From: Oscillospiraceae bacterium
GTDB taxonomy: Bacteria; Bacillota; Clostridia; Oscillospirales; Ruminococcaceae
Assembly: GCA_017536625.1 (NCBI GenBank)
Contig: JAFXGY010000031.1
Coordinates: 1-64,000, forward strand
Direction of reading: 5' to 3'
DNA: 64,000 nucleotides
A program made the position numbers and the translations under genes. The notes beneath the pieces were generated by a model. It saw only the letters and a program-made list of their open reading frames with translations. It ran no database searches and was not told the DNA's origin. This document shows, piece by piece, positions 27,183 through 36,805 of the stretch (positions are counted from its first letter, which is position 1; each line of letters opens with the position of its first letter).

Positions 27183-28571
27183 TTAATTCAATTCTTCCGC
27201 TTCGTTATGAACGGTCATTCCGTGGCGGAGCCAATCTCCTTTTAAGTATTTGGTAAGGAAAATAACCGCCTTGAGCAGTTCATCGCTGCAAACAATTGTC
27301 ATTACAAGAAGCGGATCAAGCTTCAGCAAAAGTCCGCAAATCGCACCGAGCACGCCCTTCATGAAGATAGCGGAACCCACGTCGATTTTTGCAACGAAGC
27401 TCGTATCTCCGCCGGCACGAAGAACACCGGCGCCAAGGTTCCAGCTCATTCCGTAGCAAACATCTATGTAAGCGCATACGAGAAGCATGCTGAGGATATA
27501 ATTCGCTGTTGTTTCGGAACAAACGATAAATCCGGGAGCAAAAGGTCTTATTATCATGATGATTCCTGCCATGAAAACTCCAACGCCCAATCCGCCGAGA
27601 ACGAAGAATTTGCTCCATTTCTTGGCTTCAGCATCTCTTCCGGCACCGATAAGATTACCCATAAGGATAAGCGAAGCATTGGAAAATCCGCACATCGCAA
27701 CGGTGGAAAGATCAAGAATTACAAGAACAAGGCTGTATGCGGCAAGAAATTCCTTGCTGTACTGGCCGAGTATTGCGGACTGCATGGTCATTCCGAAGCC
27801 CCAGATAAATTCGCTGAAGAAAACCGGAATTCCGAACTTGAGGAACGCAGGAACATATTGTTTTGTTTTAGCAAATATATAATGCAGTCTGAAATTAAGA
27901 CGGTGCTCAAATTTATACATATAAATGAGCACGAGAATTATCTCGACCGTTTTGCTTATTGCTGTTGCAATGGCGGCACCGGCTACCTCGAGCCTCGGTG
28001 CGCCGAGATTTCCGTAAATGAGCACCCAGTTGAGCACGAGATTCGTAAGGCACGAGCATGTATAAACAGCGACGGAAATCTTTACATCATGAATTGCACG
28101 GAGATTTGAAAGGAAGGTTGTGGAAATTGCAGGGAACAAATAAAACCAGCCCATTATGTGAAGATATTCCACGCCGTATGCAATAACTTCCGGGTCGCTT
28201 GCAAATATTCTCATAACGACCTGCGGAACAGTAAGTGTTACCGCCGAAAGCAGAACAGCTGCTGTTATGTTTATCTTCATGGCAAGACCGATCATATCGC
28301 GGATAGGGTCGATTTTTTGCTGTCCCCAATATCTTGCGGTTATGACGACCGTTCCCATACTTATTCCCCAGACGAACATGTTAAAAAAGAGGTAAAGGGA
28401 GTTTACCTGGTTTATTGCGCCGAGCTGTGCTTCGCCGACAGACCCGATCATTATTGTATCAAGCATATTTACGAGCACGGAAACAAAGTTCTGTGCCGCA
28501 ACCGGAATTCCGATTTTAAACATCTGCTTGATAAGTTCTTTTCTTGTGTACATCAGTTCCATATTACCCAT
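27183..28571 (-). CDS. MATE family efflux transporter
   Basis: A 462-residue membrane protein with about twelve hydrophobic segments arranged as two homologous halves, matching cation-coupled multidrug and toxic compound exporters. 'GIPVAAQNFVSVLVNMLDTIM' (in the first segments, abbreviated) is characteristic of the family. Substrates cannot be inferred. The first ATG overlaps whiA by 8 bp; a second at 28562 is equally possible because neither has a strong ribosome site. Its place between whiA and dnaE is unusual and probably lineage specific. Confidence 0.9.
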   Translation of the reverse strand: MGNMELMYTRKELIKQMFKIGIPVAAQNFVSVLVNMLDTIMIGSVGEAQLGAINQVNSLYLFFNMFVWGISMGTVVITARYWGQQKIDPIRDMIGLAMKINITAAVLLSAVTLTVPQVVMRIFASDPEVIAYGVEYLHIMGWFYLFPAISTTFLSNLRAIHDVKISVAVYTCSCLTNLVLNWVLIYGNLGAPRLEVAGAAIATAISKTVEIILVLIYMYKFEHRLNFRLHYIFAKTKQYVPAFLKFGIPVFFSEFIWGFGMTMQSAILGQYSKEFLAAYSLVLVILDLSTVAMCGFSNASLILMGNLIGAGRDAEAKKWSKFFVLGGLGVGVFMAGIIMIIRPFAPGFIVCSETTANYILSMLLVCAYIDVCYGMSWNLGAGVLRAGGDTSFVAKIDVGSAIFMKGVLGAICGLLLKLDPLLVMTIVCSDELLKAVIFLTKYLKGDWLRHGMTVHNEAEELN

Positions 28572-29481
28572 TTTTTCCGTTTCTTAAACTATTTGCTATT
28601 TCGCTTATTTTTTTAAGTCTGTGGTTAATTCCGGAACGTGAAAGAGGCGGTTCCACGGATTCACAAAGGTCTTTAAGCGACATTTCCGGATTTTCAAGCC
28701 TCAGTTTTGCAACCTGGAGAAGTTCATCCGGAAGGAAACTTTCATCTTTGGTTGCAAAGATATATTCGATATCTTCCACCTGCTTTAACGAGGCGTTTAG
28801 GGTTTTATCCATGTTTGCGGTTTCGCAGTTCACCCTGCGGTTCACGCGGTTTTTAATATCTTTTTCGATTTTGATATTCATAAGTTCAAGTGAAGAAAGC
28901 ATCGCGCCGATATAAGTGATAGTATCTTCGATGTTTTCGCTTTCCTTGAAATAAACTATGTAAGAACCGCGTCGTACCGTACTTTTCGGCTGCGGAAGAA
29001 CTTCGCCGATAAGCGTTGAAAGATCCTTACAAAGATTCATATAGCTGACGCCGAATTCAAGATGATATTCTTTATTCGGGTCGGTCATGCTTCCGCAGAC
29101 AAGATATGCTCCCCTGAGGAAAAACGGAACGTCCTCTTCATTTTCGATATTCGCCCTGTTAATGCGAAGGCTCGGTTCCTTTGGAATGTGATAGAAAGCA
29201 TCGAGGACTTTTCTTCGCTCGGAAGCTTTTTCTATGCTAACTTTATAAAGGGTTCCCCTTGCCCTTTCGTGGAAAACAATTTTTGCGGAAATTCCGCAAT
29301 GGGTTGCAAGCGCTTCTGCAAAAAGCCTTGCAGTCGGTTCATGCACCACCGAAAAGCTGATTTCATCGGCGCTGAACTTATGAGAAAAAAGCAAAAAACC
29401 ATAAAGAAGAGCGTGCAGAGCGCTTTCCTGTTCCGGAACATCCCTGCAAAGTTCATCTTTCATATCAGTCGCAAAGGACAT
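28564..29481 (-). CDS. whiA: DNA-binding protein WhiA
   Basis: A 305-residue protein with an N-terminal degenerate LAGLIDADG-like domain and a C-terminal helix-turn-helix ('VAKLRLENPEMSLKDL...'). WhiA controls sporulation-septation genes in Streptomyces and affects cell division and chromosome segregation in Bacillus. It is found in the conserved hprK-murB-whiA neighbourhood of Firmicutes, though here the usual rapZ and yvcK genes are absent. Confidence 0.95.
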   Translation of the reverse strand: MSFATDMKDELCRDVPEQESALHALLYGFLLFSHKFSADEISFSVVHEPTARLFAEALATHCGISAKIVFHERARGTLYKVSIEKASERRKVLDAFYHIPKEPSLRINRANIENEEDVPFFLRGAYLVCGSMTDPNKEYHLEFGVSYMNLCKDLSTLIGEVLPQPKSTVRRGSYIVYFKESENIEDTITYIGAMLSSLELMNIKIEKDIKNRVNRRVNCETANMDKTLNASLKQVEDIEYIFATKDESFLPDELLQVAKLRLENPEMSLKDLCESVEPPLSRSGINHRLKKISEIANSLRNGKNG

Positions 29482-29503
29482 AATTTAACTTCCGCCTTCC
29501 CTT

Positions 29504-30412
29504 TTATTCTCCTAAAATTTCTACTTCCGGTTCAATGAAAAAACCGGTTTCATTTTTGACTTTTTCCTGAATATCTTTGATAAGCTTAAGTACATCGGAA
29601 CAGGATGCTCCTCCGACATTCACAACAAATCCGGCGTGTTTTGTGCTGACTTCTGCACCGCCAATGCGGTATCCTTTAAGCCCGCATTGGTCAATAAGCG
29701 CGGAGGCAAAGGCACCTTCCGGACGTTTGAAAGTACTTCCCGCAGAAGGTTTATCCATGGGCTGTTTGTCAAATCTTCTTCCAAGAAGGTCATCCATCTT
29801 TGCTTTTATTTCCGCTTTATCCCCTTTTTGAAGTTTAAAAGCAGCTCCGGTAATAAAATACTCTTTTTTGCTGTAAGCGCTGTGGCGATAGGACATATCA
29901 AGTTCTTCACCGGTGAATTTTCCGGCTTTGCCGTTTTTATCAATATGGTCGGCATAAAGAATGACGTCTTTAATTTCTCCGCCGTATGCTCCCGCATTCA
30001 TAAAAACCGCACCGCCGACGGAACCGGGGATTCCGTAAGCAAATTCAAGTCCGGTAAGTTCGTGTTCCAAAGCAAAATTGCAAAGTGCGGCAAGTCCAGC
30101 GCCGGCTTCGCAATATATGGTGTTTTCATCAATAAGTTCAATTTTTCCGAAATCGGAACCAAAATACATTACAACGCCATCTATGCCTTTATCGGAAACA
30201 AGCACGTTTGAACCTTTTCCCAAAGGAAGAAGCGGAATTTTATTTTCACGGCAGAAATCAATTATCAAAGATACCTGTTCCGTATTCCCGGGCTTTACAA
30301 AAATCTCGGCGGGACCTCCGATTTTGAATGAAGTATGCTTCGAAAGATCTTCGTGCTCAAGATATTTTATTTTGTGCTCATCGGCAAATTTATAAAAAGC
30401 TTCTTTATCCAA
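29504..30412 (-). CDS. murB: UDP-N-acetylenolpyruvoylglucosamine reductase
   Basis: A 302-residue FAD enzyme that makes UDP-N-acetylmuramate from the enolpyruvyl intermediate in peptidoglycan synthesis. It shows the FAD-binding motifs 'HTSFKIGGPAE' and 'LPLGKGSNVLVSD', the 'GIPGSVGGAVFMNAGAYG' region (abbreviated), and the catalytic serine in 'PSAGSTFKRP'. The start at 30412 (TTG) is chosen because AAGGAGGA lies seven bases upstream and it gives the usual length; an ATG further upstream would overlap hprK by about 100 bp. Confidence 0.95.
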   Translation of the reverse strand: MDKEAFYKFADEHKIKYLEHEDLSKHTSFKIGGPAEIFVKPGNTEQVSLIIDFCRENKIPLLPLGKGSNVLVSDKGIDGVVMYFGSDFGKIELIDENTIYCEAGAGLAALCNFALEHELTGLEFAYGIPGSVGGAVFMNAGAYGGEIKDVILYADHIDKNGKAGKFTGEELDMSYRHSAYSKKEYFITGAAFKLQKGDKAEIKAKMDDLLGRRFDKQPMDKPSAGSTFKRPEGAFASALIDQCGLKGYRIGGAEVSTKHAGFVVNVGGASCSDVLKLIKDIQEKVKNETGFFIEPEVEILGE

Positions 30413-30425
30413 AAAATCTTCCTCC

Positions 30426-31400
30426 TTATTCATCAAGTCCGTAATAGGAATCCCATTCGCCAAGGTCGTCGTCATATTCATATTCAGGAATACTGAGTCT
30501 TTCCATAAGTTCAAGAGCGGCATTATTGCCCATGCGCTTCTGACGGTTGTTCATTGCGGCAACTTCAACAATAACAGCAATGTTTCTTCCGGGCTGAACG
30601 GGAATTGTATAAAGCGGAACATCAACATCAAGAACCTTTGTATAAACATCGGTTGCGCCCATGCGGTCATAAACTTTATCGTTATCCCAGGGTTCAAGGT
30701 TGATTATCATATCGAGCTTTGCGCTCTTTTTTACTGCACCCATACCGAAAAGATTTCTTGCGTTGATTATGCCGACTCCGCGAAGTTCCATAAAATGCCG
30801 GATATTTTCCGGGGAGGTTCCGACAAGGCTTCTGTTGGAAACTCTTCTTATTTCAACCGCGTCATCCGCAATAAGGCGGTGTCCGCGTTTTATAAGTTCC
30901 ATTGCCACTTCGGATTTACCGACACCGCTGTCGCCATAAAGAAGCACACCTTCGCCGTAAACTTCAACAAGAACACCGTGCCTTGTGATTCGTTTTGCAA
31001 GCGCAACGCTGAGGGTCTGGGTAATTCCGGCAACAAATTCCGAAGTCATTTCGGAAGTTCGGTAAATCGGAACATTATATTTCTGCGCAAGTTCAAGGAA
31101 TTTTCTGTCAACGGTAAGATTCCACGTTATGACAATCACCATGGGTTTTTTGGAAAGGAAAACGTCAAGAGCTTCGTACATTTTTGCGCCGAGATTGCGA
31201 AGATAGCTGTATTCGGTTTTTCCGATGATCTGAACCCTTAAAGGATCGAAAAGTTCATAAAAACCCGCAAGCTGAAGTCCCGGACGGTTTACTTCGTTGG
31301 TGCTGATTTTTATGTCGCTGATGTCATCCGGCGCCCATATTGTTTCAAGGTTGAATTCCTTAATTATTTTTGTAAACTTTACGCTGTAATTAGAAGCCAT
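30426..31400 (-). CDS. hprK: HPr kinase/phosphorylase
   Basis: A 324-residue bifunctional enzyme that phosphorylates or dephosphorylates HPr on Ser46, the signal for carbon catabolite repression. Walker A 'YGDSGVGKSEVAMEL' lies near residue 153, the signature 'ELRGVGIINARNLFG' near 205, and the C-terminus is acidic. It is the first gene of the hprK-murB-whiA-MATE-dnaE series and has a near-consensus promoter. Confidence 0.96.
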   Translation of the reverse strand: MASNYSVKFTKIIKEFNLETIWAPDDISDIKISTNEVNRPGLQLAGFYELFDPLRVQIIGKTEYSYLRNLGAKMYEALDVFLSKKPMVIVITWNLTVDRKFLELAQKYNVPIYRTSEMTSEFVAGITQTLSVALAKRITRHGVLVEVYGEGVLLYGDSGVGKSEVAMELIKRGHRLIADDAVEIRRVSNRSLVGTSPENIRHFMELRGVGIINARNLFGMGAVKKSAKLDMIINLEPWDNDKVYDRMGATDVYTKVLDVDVPLYTIPVQPGRNIAVIVEVAAMNNRQKRMGNNAALELMERLSIPEYEYDDDLGEWDSYYGLDE

Positions 31401-31438
31401 GGCACACGCCTCCTATATTAATATAATAAACCAAGGAT

Positions 31439-31467
31439 ATTATACTATAAAAGCGATTTGATTTCAA
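31439..31467 (-). promoter_or_regulatory. Sigma-A promoter of hprK
   Basis: On minus, TTGAAA (31462-31467) and TATAAT (31439-31444) are separated by 17 bp, 39 bp before the hprK start. Confidence 0.8.
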
Positions 31468-31560
31468 CATTTCATCAAAACTGTTTATTCGTCAAAATCA
31501 ATAATTCTTCTTTTCGGAGTTTCTTCATATTTTGTTTTTCAGTTTAAATTTTTTGTATCT

Positions 31561-31589
31561 TTGTAATTATTTTTGTAAATTTATATAAG
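31561..31589 (+). promoter_or_regulatory. Sigma-A-type promoter of nifJ
   Basis: TTGTAA (31561-31566) and TATAAG (31584-31589) are separated by 17 bp, giving an ~80-nt leader. The 274-bp divergent region with hprK holds these two promoters and no obvious further element. Confidence 0.65.
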
Positions 31590-31674
31590 ATTAAAAAAAA
31601 CATTTGAAAGAAACGCAAATACATGATAATATTATGATGTTCAATTATGTTTATTAAAAGGAGTTGAAAAAACA

Positions 31675-34600
31675 TTGGCACGTTCTAAAAAGACTATGGA
31701 CGGCAATACCGCTGCCGCTCATGTTTCTTATGCTTACACCGATGTTGCGGCAATTTATCCCATTACCCCTTCTTCCGTAATGGCTGAACTTGCTGACAAA
31801 TGGGCTGCAAGCGGAAAAACCAATATTTTCGGAAATAAGGTACAGGTTACCGAAATGCAGTCTGAAGCAGGTGCGGCAGGTTCCGTTCACGGTTCTCTTG
31901 CAGCAGGTGCTCTTACCACCACCTTCACCGCATCCCAGGGCCTTCTTCTTATGATCCCCAATATGTACAAAATCGCCGGTGAACTTCTTCCCGGTGTTAT
32001 CAACGTTTCCGCAAGAGCTCTTGCATCCCATGCTCTGAGCATCTTCGGCGATCATTCCGACGTTTATGCATGCCGCCAGACCGGTTTTGCAATGCTCTGT
32101 TCCGGAAACCCTCAGGAAGTTATGGATCTTGGCCCTGTTGCACATCTTTCCGCAATTAAAGGCCGTGTTCCCTTCCTTCATTTCTTCGATGGTTTCAGAA
32201 CCTCCCACGAAGTTCAGAAAATCGAAGTCTGGGATTATGAACAGCTTAAAAATCTTGCTGATTTCGATGCAATCGAAGCTTACCGCGAACGCGCACTTAA
32301 CCCCAACCATCCCGTAACCCGCGGTACCGCACAGAACCCCGATATCTTCTTCCAGGCACGCGAAGCTGCAAACAAATTCTATGATGCTCTTCCCGCTGTT
32401 GTTGAAGAATATATGAACAAAGTCAACGCAGAAATCGGCACCGATTACAAACTTTTCAACTATTACGGCGCAGAAGATGCTGAACACGTTATCGTAGCAA
32501 TGGGTTCCGTTTGCGATACCATCGAAGAGACCATTGATTACCTCAACGCAAACGGCGGAAAATACGGCCTTGTAAAAGTTCGCCTTTACAGACCTTTCAG
32601 CAAATGCCACCTTATCGATGCAATCCCCGCTTCCGCAAAAACCATCACCGTTCTTGACAGAACCAAAGAACCCGGCTCCATCGGCGAACCTCTCTTCCTC
32701 GATGTAACCGCTGCTCTTAAAGGCACTCAGTTCGAAAACGCTGAAATCTTCGGTGGACGCTATGGTCTTGGCAGCAAAGATACCACCCCCGCACAGATCA
32801 TCGCTGTTTATCGCAACGCAGAAGCAAACGGCAAACACACCTTCACCCTCGGCATCGAAGATGATGTTACCAACCTTTCTCTCGAAATCAAAGAAAATCC
32901 TGATACCACTCCTGCAGGCAACATGAGCTGCATGTTCTGGGGTCTTGGTTCCGATGGTACCGTCGGTGCAAACAAAAACTCTATCAAAATCATCGGCGAC
33001 CACACCGATCTTTATGCACAGGGTTATTTTGCATACGACTCCAAAAAATCTGGCGGCGTAACAATTTCTCATCTCCGCTTCGGCAAATCCCCCATCAAAT
33101 CCACTTATTACATCAACAAAGCAGACTTCGTAGCCTGCCACAATCCTTCCTATGTTGATAAATATGATATGACCGCTGTTCTTAAAAAAGGCGGCAAATT
33201 CCTTCTCAACTGTGCATGGGATGTAGAAGAACTCGGCAGACGTCTTCCCGGTGATGTAAAACGCTTCATCGCAGAAAACGAAATCGAACTTTATACCATC
33301 GATGGTATTTCCATCGCAAAAGAAATCGGCCTTAACGGAAGAATCAACACCATTCTCCAGTCCGCTTTCTTCAAAATCACCGAAATCATTCCCGCAGAGG
33401 AAGCTGAAAAGTTCATGAAAGAAGCCGCATACGCAAGCTATGGCAAAAAAGGCGATGCAGTAGTCGAAATGAACTATAAAGCAATCGAACGCGGAATGAC
33501 CAGTTTCACCAAAGTTGATTACCCCGCAGACGAATGGGCAAAAGCAGAAGGCGCTATTCCCACCCCTGTTGCAACCGGAGAAGATAAAGAAATCGTAGAT
33601 TTCATTAACAGCATTCTTGTTCCCGTTGCAGCACAGAAAGGTGATAAACTTCCTGTTTCCGTATTCTCCGGACGTGAAGACGGTACCTTCCCCGCAGGTT
33701 CCGCAGCTTATGAAAAACGCGGCATCGCAGTTGATGTTCCCGCATGGCTTCCGGAAAACTGCATCCAGTGCAATATGTGCTCCTATGTATGTCCTCATGC
33801 TGCAATCAGACCCGTTGTTCTTGATGAAGCAGAGCTTGCAAACGCACCCGAAGGCACAAAATCTCTTCCCATGACCGGTGTTCCCGGCAAAACTTTTGCT
33901 ATCACCGTTTCCGCTCTCGACTGCACCGGCTGTGGTTCCTGCGTAAACGTCTGCCCCGGCAAAAAAGGCGTTAAAGCTCTCGAAATGAAAGCTCTTGACA
34001 GCCAGCTTGGCGAACAGAAAGTATTCGATTACGGTGTTGATATCCCCGAAAAAATCGAAGTTGCACAGAAATTCAAACCCAACACCCTCAAAGGTTCCCA
34101 GTTCCGCCGTCCTCTTCTCGAATTCTCCGGCGCTTGCGCAGGTTGCGGCGAAACTCCTTATGCAAAACTCGTAACCCAGCTCTTCGGCGACAGAATGTAC
34201 ATTGCAAACGCAACCGGTTGTTCCTCCATCTGGGGTGGTTCCGCACCTTCCACTCCTTATACCAAGAACGCAGAAGGAAAAGGTCCCGCATGGGCAAACT
34301 CTCTCTTCGAAGATAACGCAGAATACGGTTACGGTATGTTCCTCGGCCAGGAAGCAATCCGCAGCAGCTATATTGCAAAAGTAAAAGATGTTGCTGAAAA
34401 CGGCACCAATCCCGAAGTTGTTGCACGTGCTAACAACTATCTTGAAACCCTTAACGACGGCGAAGCAAACGCTCTTGCAACCAAAGAACTTGTTGAAGCT
34501 CTTACCGCCTGCAACTGCGATAAAGCAAAAGCAATTCTTAAAGGCAAAAACTACCTTGCCAAAAAATCCGTATGGGCATTCGGCGGCGACGGTTGGGCTT

Positions 34601-35211
34601 ATGACATCGGTTTCGGCGGGCTTGACCACGTTCTTGCTTCCGGCAGAAACATCAATATCCTTGTATTCGATACCGAAGTTTATTCCAATACCGGCGGTCA
34701 GTCTTCCAAGGCAACTCCTACCGGTGCAGTTGCACAGTTTGCTGCAGCAGGTAAAGATGTCAAGAAGAAAGACCTTGCCGCAATTGCAATGAGCTATGGC
34801 TATATCTATGTTGCACAGATTGCACAGGGCGCAAACATGGCACAGGCAGTTAAAGCAATTTCCGAAGCAGAAGCTTACGACGGTCCTTCCCTTATCATTG
34901 CTTATGCACCCTGCATCAACCACGGAATCAAAGGCGGCATGGGCAATGCAATGGCAGAAGAAAAACGTGCTGTTGAAGCTGGTTACTGGCACCTCTTCCG
35001 CTTCGACCCCAGACTTGCAGAAAAAGGCGAAAATCCCTTCCAGCTCGATTCTTCCGCTCCTTCCGCAGATTATAAAGAATTCATTAAGAGCGAAGTTCGT
35101 TATTCCAGCCTTATGCGTGCATTCCCTGAAAGAGCCGAAGTTCTCTTCGACAAAGCAGAGAAAAACGCCGCTGAAAAATATGAACATCTTGAAAAACTTG
35201 CAGGCAAATAA
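31675..35211 (+). CDS. nifJ: Pyruvate:ferredoxin (flavodoxin) oxidoreductase
   Basis: An 1178-residue single-chain enzyme that oxidises pyruvate to acetyl-CoA and CO2 while reducing ferredoxin, central to anaerobic energy metabolism. In order: pyrimidine-binding domain I with 'YPITPSS', CoA-binding and linker domains, two 4Fe-4S clusters ('CIQCNMCSYVCPH' near 695 and 'CTGCGSCVNVCPG' near 750), a proximal cluster in 'CAGCGETP', and the TPP motif 'GGDGWAYDIGFGG'. The start is TTG with AAAGGAG upstream. Codons are strongly biased to C-ending forms (AAC, ACC, TTC), unlike most neighbours, which indicates very high expression. Confidence 0.97.
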   Translation: MARSKKTMDGNTAAAHVSYAYTDVAAIYPITPSSVMAELADKWAASGKTNIFGNKVQVTEMQSEAGAAGSVHGSLAAGALTTTFTASQGLLLMIPNMYKIAGELLPGVINVSARALASHALSIFGDHSDVYACRQTGFAMLCSGNPQEVMDLGPVAHLSAIKGRVPFLHFFDGFRTSHEVQKIEVWDYEQLKNLADFDAIEAYRERALNPNHPVTRGTAQNPDIFFQAREAANKFYDALPAVVEEYMNKVNAEIGTDYKLFNYYGAEDAEHVIVAMGSVCDTIEETIDYLNANGGKYGLVKVRLYRPFSKCHLIDAIPASAKTITVLDRTKEPGSIGEPLFLDVTAALKGTQFENAEIFGGRYGLGSKDTTPAQIIAVYRNAEANGKHTFTLGIEDDVTNLSLEIKENPDTTPAGNMSCMFWGLGSDGTVGANKNSIKIIGDHTDLYAQGYFAYDSKKSGGVTISHLRFGKSPIKSTYYINKADFVACHNPSYVDKYDMTAVLKKGGKFLLNCAWDVEELGRRLPGDVKRFIAENEIELYTIDGISIAKEIGLNGRINTILQSAFFKITEIIPAEEAEKFMKEAAYASYGKKGDAVVEMNYKAIERGMTSFTKVDYPADEWAKAEGAIPTPVATGEDKEIVDFINSILVPVAAQKGDKLPVSVFSGREDGTFPAGSAAYEKRGIAVDVPAWLPENCIQCNMCSYVCPHAAIRPVVLDEAELANAPEGTKSLPMTGVPGKTFAITVSALDCTGCGSCVNVCPGKKGVKALEMKALDSQLGEQKVFDYGVDIPEKIEVAQKFKPNTLKGSQFRRPLLEFSGACAGCGETPYAKLVTQLFGDRMYIANATGCSSIWGGSAPSTPYTKNAEGKGPAWANSLFEDNAEYGYGMFLGQEAIRSSYIAKVKDVAENGTNPEVVARANNYLETLNDGEANALATKELVEALTACNCDKAKAILKGKNYLAKKSVWAFGGDGWAYDIGFGGLDHVLASGRNINILVFDTEVYSNTGGQSSKATPTGAVAQFAAAGKDVKKKDLAAIAMSYGYIYVAQIAQGANMAQAVKAISEAEAYDGPSLIIAYAPCINHGIKGGMGNAMAEEKRAVEAGYWHLFRFDPRLAEKGENPFQLDSSAPSADYKEFIKSEVRYSSLMRAFPERAEVLFDKAEKNAAEKYEHLEKLAGK

Positions 35212-35227
35212 TTCTTGCAGATACATC

Positions 35228-35263
35228 AAAAGCCCTTTCCGGAAATCCGGAAAGGGCTTTTTT
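35228..35263 (+). terminator. Strong intrinsic terminator after nifJ
   Basis: A stem of about 15 bp (35228-35243 with 35246-35261) ends in a six-T run (35258-35263). Confidence 0.92.
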
Positions 35264-35295
35264 ATGCCGTTTTGGGCTTCGCAACAAAACATTGC

Positions 35296-35324
35296 GTGAC
35301 ATTTTTATGCCTTCATAGTATAAT
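35296..35324 (+). promoter_or_regulatory. Promoter of the tandem HTH membrane genes
   Basis: GTGACA (35296-35301) and TATAAT (35319-35324) are separated by 17 bp and lie 24 bp before the start codon. Confidence 0.65.
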
Positions 35325-35348
35325 CGAAGCAGAAAAGGAGGCGATTTT

Positions 35349-36041
35349 ATGTCCCCTATTGGCAAAAATATCCGAAACGAAAGAAATAAAATCGGATTCA
35401 CCCAGGATGAGCTTGCCGAAAAACTTTGCGTCACCCGTCAGGCTGTTTCGAGCTGGGAAAATAGCAAAACCGAGCCGGATATTGAAACCATTTCAAAAAT
35501 GTCAGAATTATTCGGCGTCAACAGCGATGATTTAATAGGAATCTCCGCCAAAAATCAAATGAAACGCTATAAAAACAGCAAAGCTTTTCGTGCCGCGATA
35601 ATTTTCGGAATAGCTTCAACCCTTCTTTATATTTTTATTCTGTTTGCCACCCAACCCGCCTATGAAGCCCACTATCGATATTTTGAAGGTGAACTTTACT
35701 ATTTTCTCCAATATATAATCAAACCTCTTGCAGGATTTTTTCTCGGGCTTACCGCTTCATTTTTTATCGATGCTTTTACCGGTTTTTATATTCAAAACAA
35801 AATTATTAAAACCATTGTTTTGATCAGTGGAGTTCTGATTTTCCTTTTTTCAACGTTTTTTATAGTTTATTTCGTTATTGTTACAACTGCAAGTCTGGAA
35901 CTTCCTCTGGGTTTTTCGGCAAAATTCTTTTTCTATCAGCACAAAATCATAACCGAAAATTATCTGATCCATGCATTGCCTCCCATGCTTATATATTTCG
36001 GTTTTACTAAAAAAGGAGTAAAAAATGAAAGCAATCTCTGA
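35349..36041 (+). CDS. XRE-family HTH regulator with membrane domain (tandem copy 1)
   Basis: A 230-residue protein: Cro/C1 helix-turn-helix in residues 1-65 ('FTQDELAEKLCVTRQAVSSW') and three or four hydrophobic segments (about 80-100, 118-145, 153-180 and 205-222). It is clearly paralogous to the next gene, with shared 'TGFY-x-x-NKII' and 'FGF-x-KK' motifs in the membrane part. AAAGGAGG lies upstream of the ATG. The gene overlaps the next by 17 bp, so both are probably made together and may form a heteromer. The signal and targets are unknown. Confidence 0.85.
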   Translation: MSPIGKNIRNERNKIGFTQDELAEKLCVTRQAVSSWENSKTEPDIETISKMSELFGVNSDDLIGISAKNQMKRYKNSKAFRAAIIFGIASTLLYIFILFATQPAYEAHYRYFEGELYYFLQYIIKPLAGFFLGLTASFFIDAFTGFYIQNKIIKTIVLISGVLIFLFSTFFIVYFVIVTTASLELPLGFSAKFFFYQHKIITENYLIHALPPMLIYFGFTKKGVKNESNL

Positions 36042-36675
36042 TAACATTAAAAAATATCGGACAGAAAACAATATAACGCAGGAAAATCTCGCCGAAAGAC
36101 TGAACGTCACCCGTCAGGCTGTTTCGAACTGGGAAAATGGCAAAACCGAGCCGGATATCGAAACTTTGACGAGAATGGCGCAGATATTTGATATCAGCAT
36201 TGATGAACTGGTTGATGGAATTCCAAAAGGAATCACCGAACTTCGCGGCAAAAAAGCGCACCTTAAAATCGGAATAATTTTCACCTCTTTTTATGTCTTT
36301 TCTTCGCTGATTTTTCTTACAATAAGCGAACCTTTGCAGGAATATGTAGCTTCTACATATAATACTTTTGCATATTTTATTTTTGGTTTTATATGGAAAC
36401 CATTAAGCGTAATTTCCGGCGGAGTTGGAATTTCTTCACTTGCAGCATACAGCACCGGCTTTTATGTAAAAAATAAAATCATCCGGAATATTTTAATAAT
36501 TCTCGGCATTCTTTGCTCTTTGTTTACAACATTTTATCTCATATACATAATTCTTGTTTATCAATTTGAACTGAAATTTCCCATATCCCCTTTTTACTAT
36601 GTTTTTCTTCTTAAAAAGCCGTTTGTTCATGCGTTTGCTCCGGTTCTGCTTTTCTTCGGCTTTGCAAAAAAATAA
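36025..36675 (+). CDS. XRE-family HTH regulator with membrane domain (tandem copy 2)
   Basis: A 216-residue paralogue of the upstream protein. The helix-turn-helix ('ITQENLAERLNVTRQAVSNW') is followed by hydrophobic segments about 85-105, 112-140, 150-175 and 195-212. Its ribosome site AAAAGGAG lies within the end of the first gene. The HTH recognition region 'VTRQAVS-x-WENGKTEPDIET' is nearly the same in both copies, so they may bind similar operators, while the membrane parts differ more. Confidence 0.85.
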   Translation: MKAISDNIKKYRTENNITQENLAERLNVTRQAVSNWENGKTEPDIETLTRMAQIFDISIDELVDGIPKGITELRGKKAHLKIGIIFTSFYVFSSLIFLTISEPLQEYVASTYNTFAYFIFGFIWKPLSVISGGVGISSLAAYSTGFYVKNKIIRNILIILGILCSLFTTFYLIYIILVYQFELKFPISPFYYVFLLKKPFVHAFAPVLLFFGFAKK

Positions 36676-36679
36676 TTTT

Positions 36680-36708
36680 GAGCACCGTTTTATACGGTGC
36701 TCATTTTT
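36680..36708 (+). terminator. Intrinsic terminator of the tandem HTH genes
   Basis: A 9-bp perfect stem (36680-36688 with 36694-36702) is followed by a T run. Each arm is a copy of the heptamer TGAGCAC that is over-represented in this window. Confidence 0.85.
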
Positions 36709-36751
36709 ATAAAAAAGTTGATGCTCATGCGGTTTATTAATTATATATAAC

Positions 36752-36785
36752 AAAAAATCCCGCTGATTTTTCAGCGGGATTTTTA
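36752..36785 (-). terminator. Intrinsic terminator after rplA
   Basis: A 14-bp stem (36753-36766 with 36771-36784) with a 4-nt loop is flanked on minus by a T run. Confidence 0.85.
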
Positions 36786-36805
36786 TTTAATATGTGAATA
36801 TCAAA

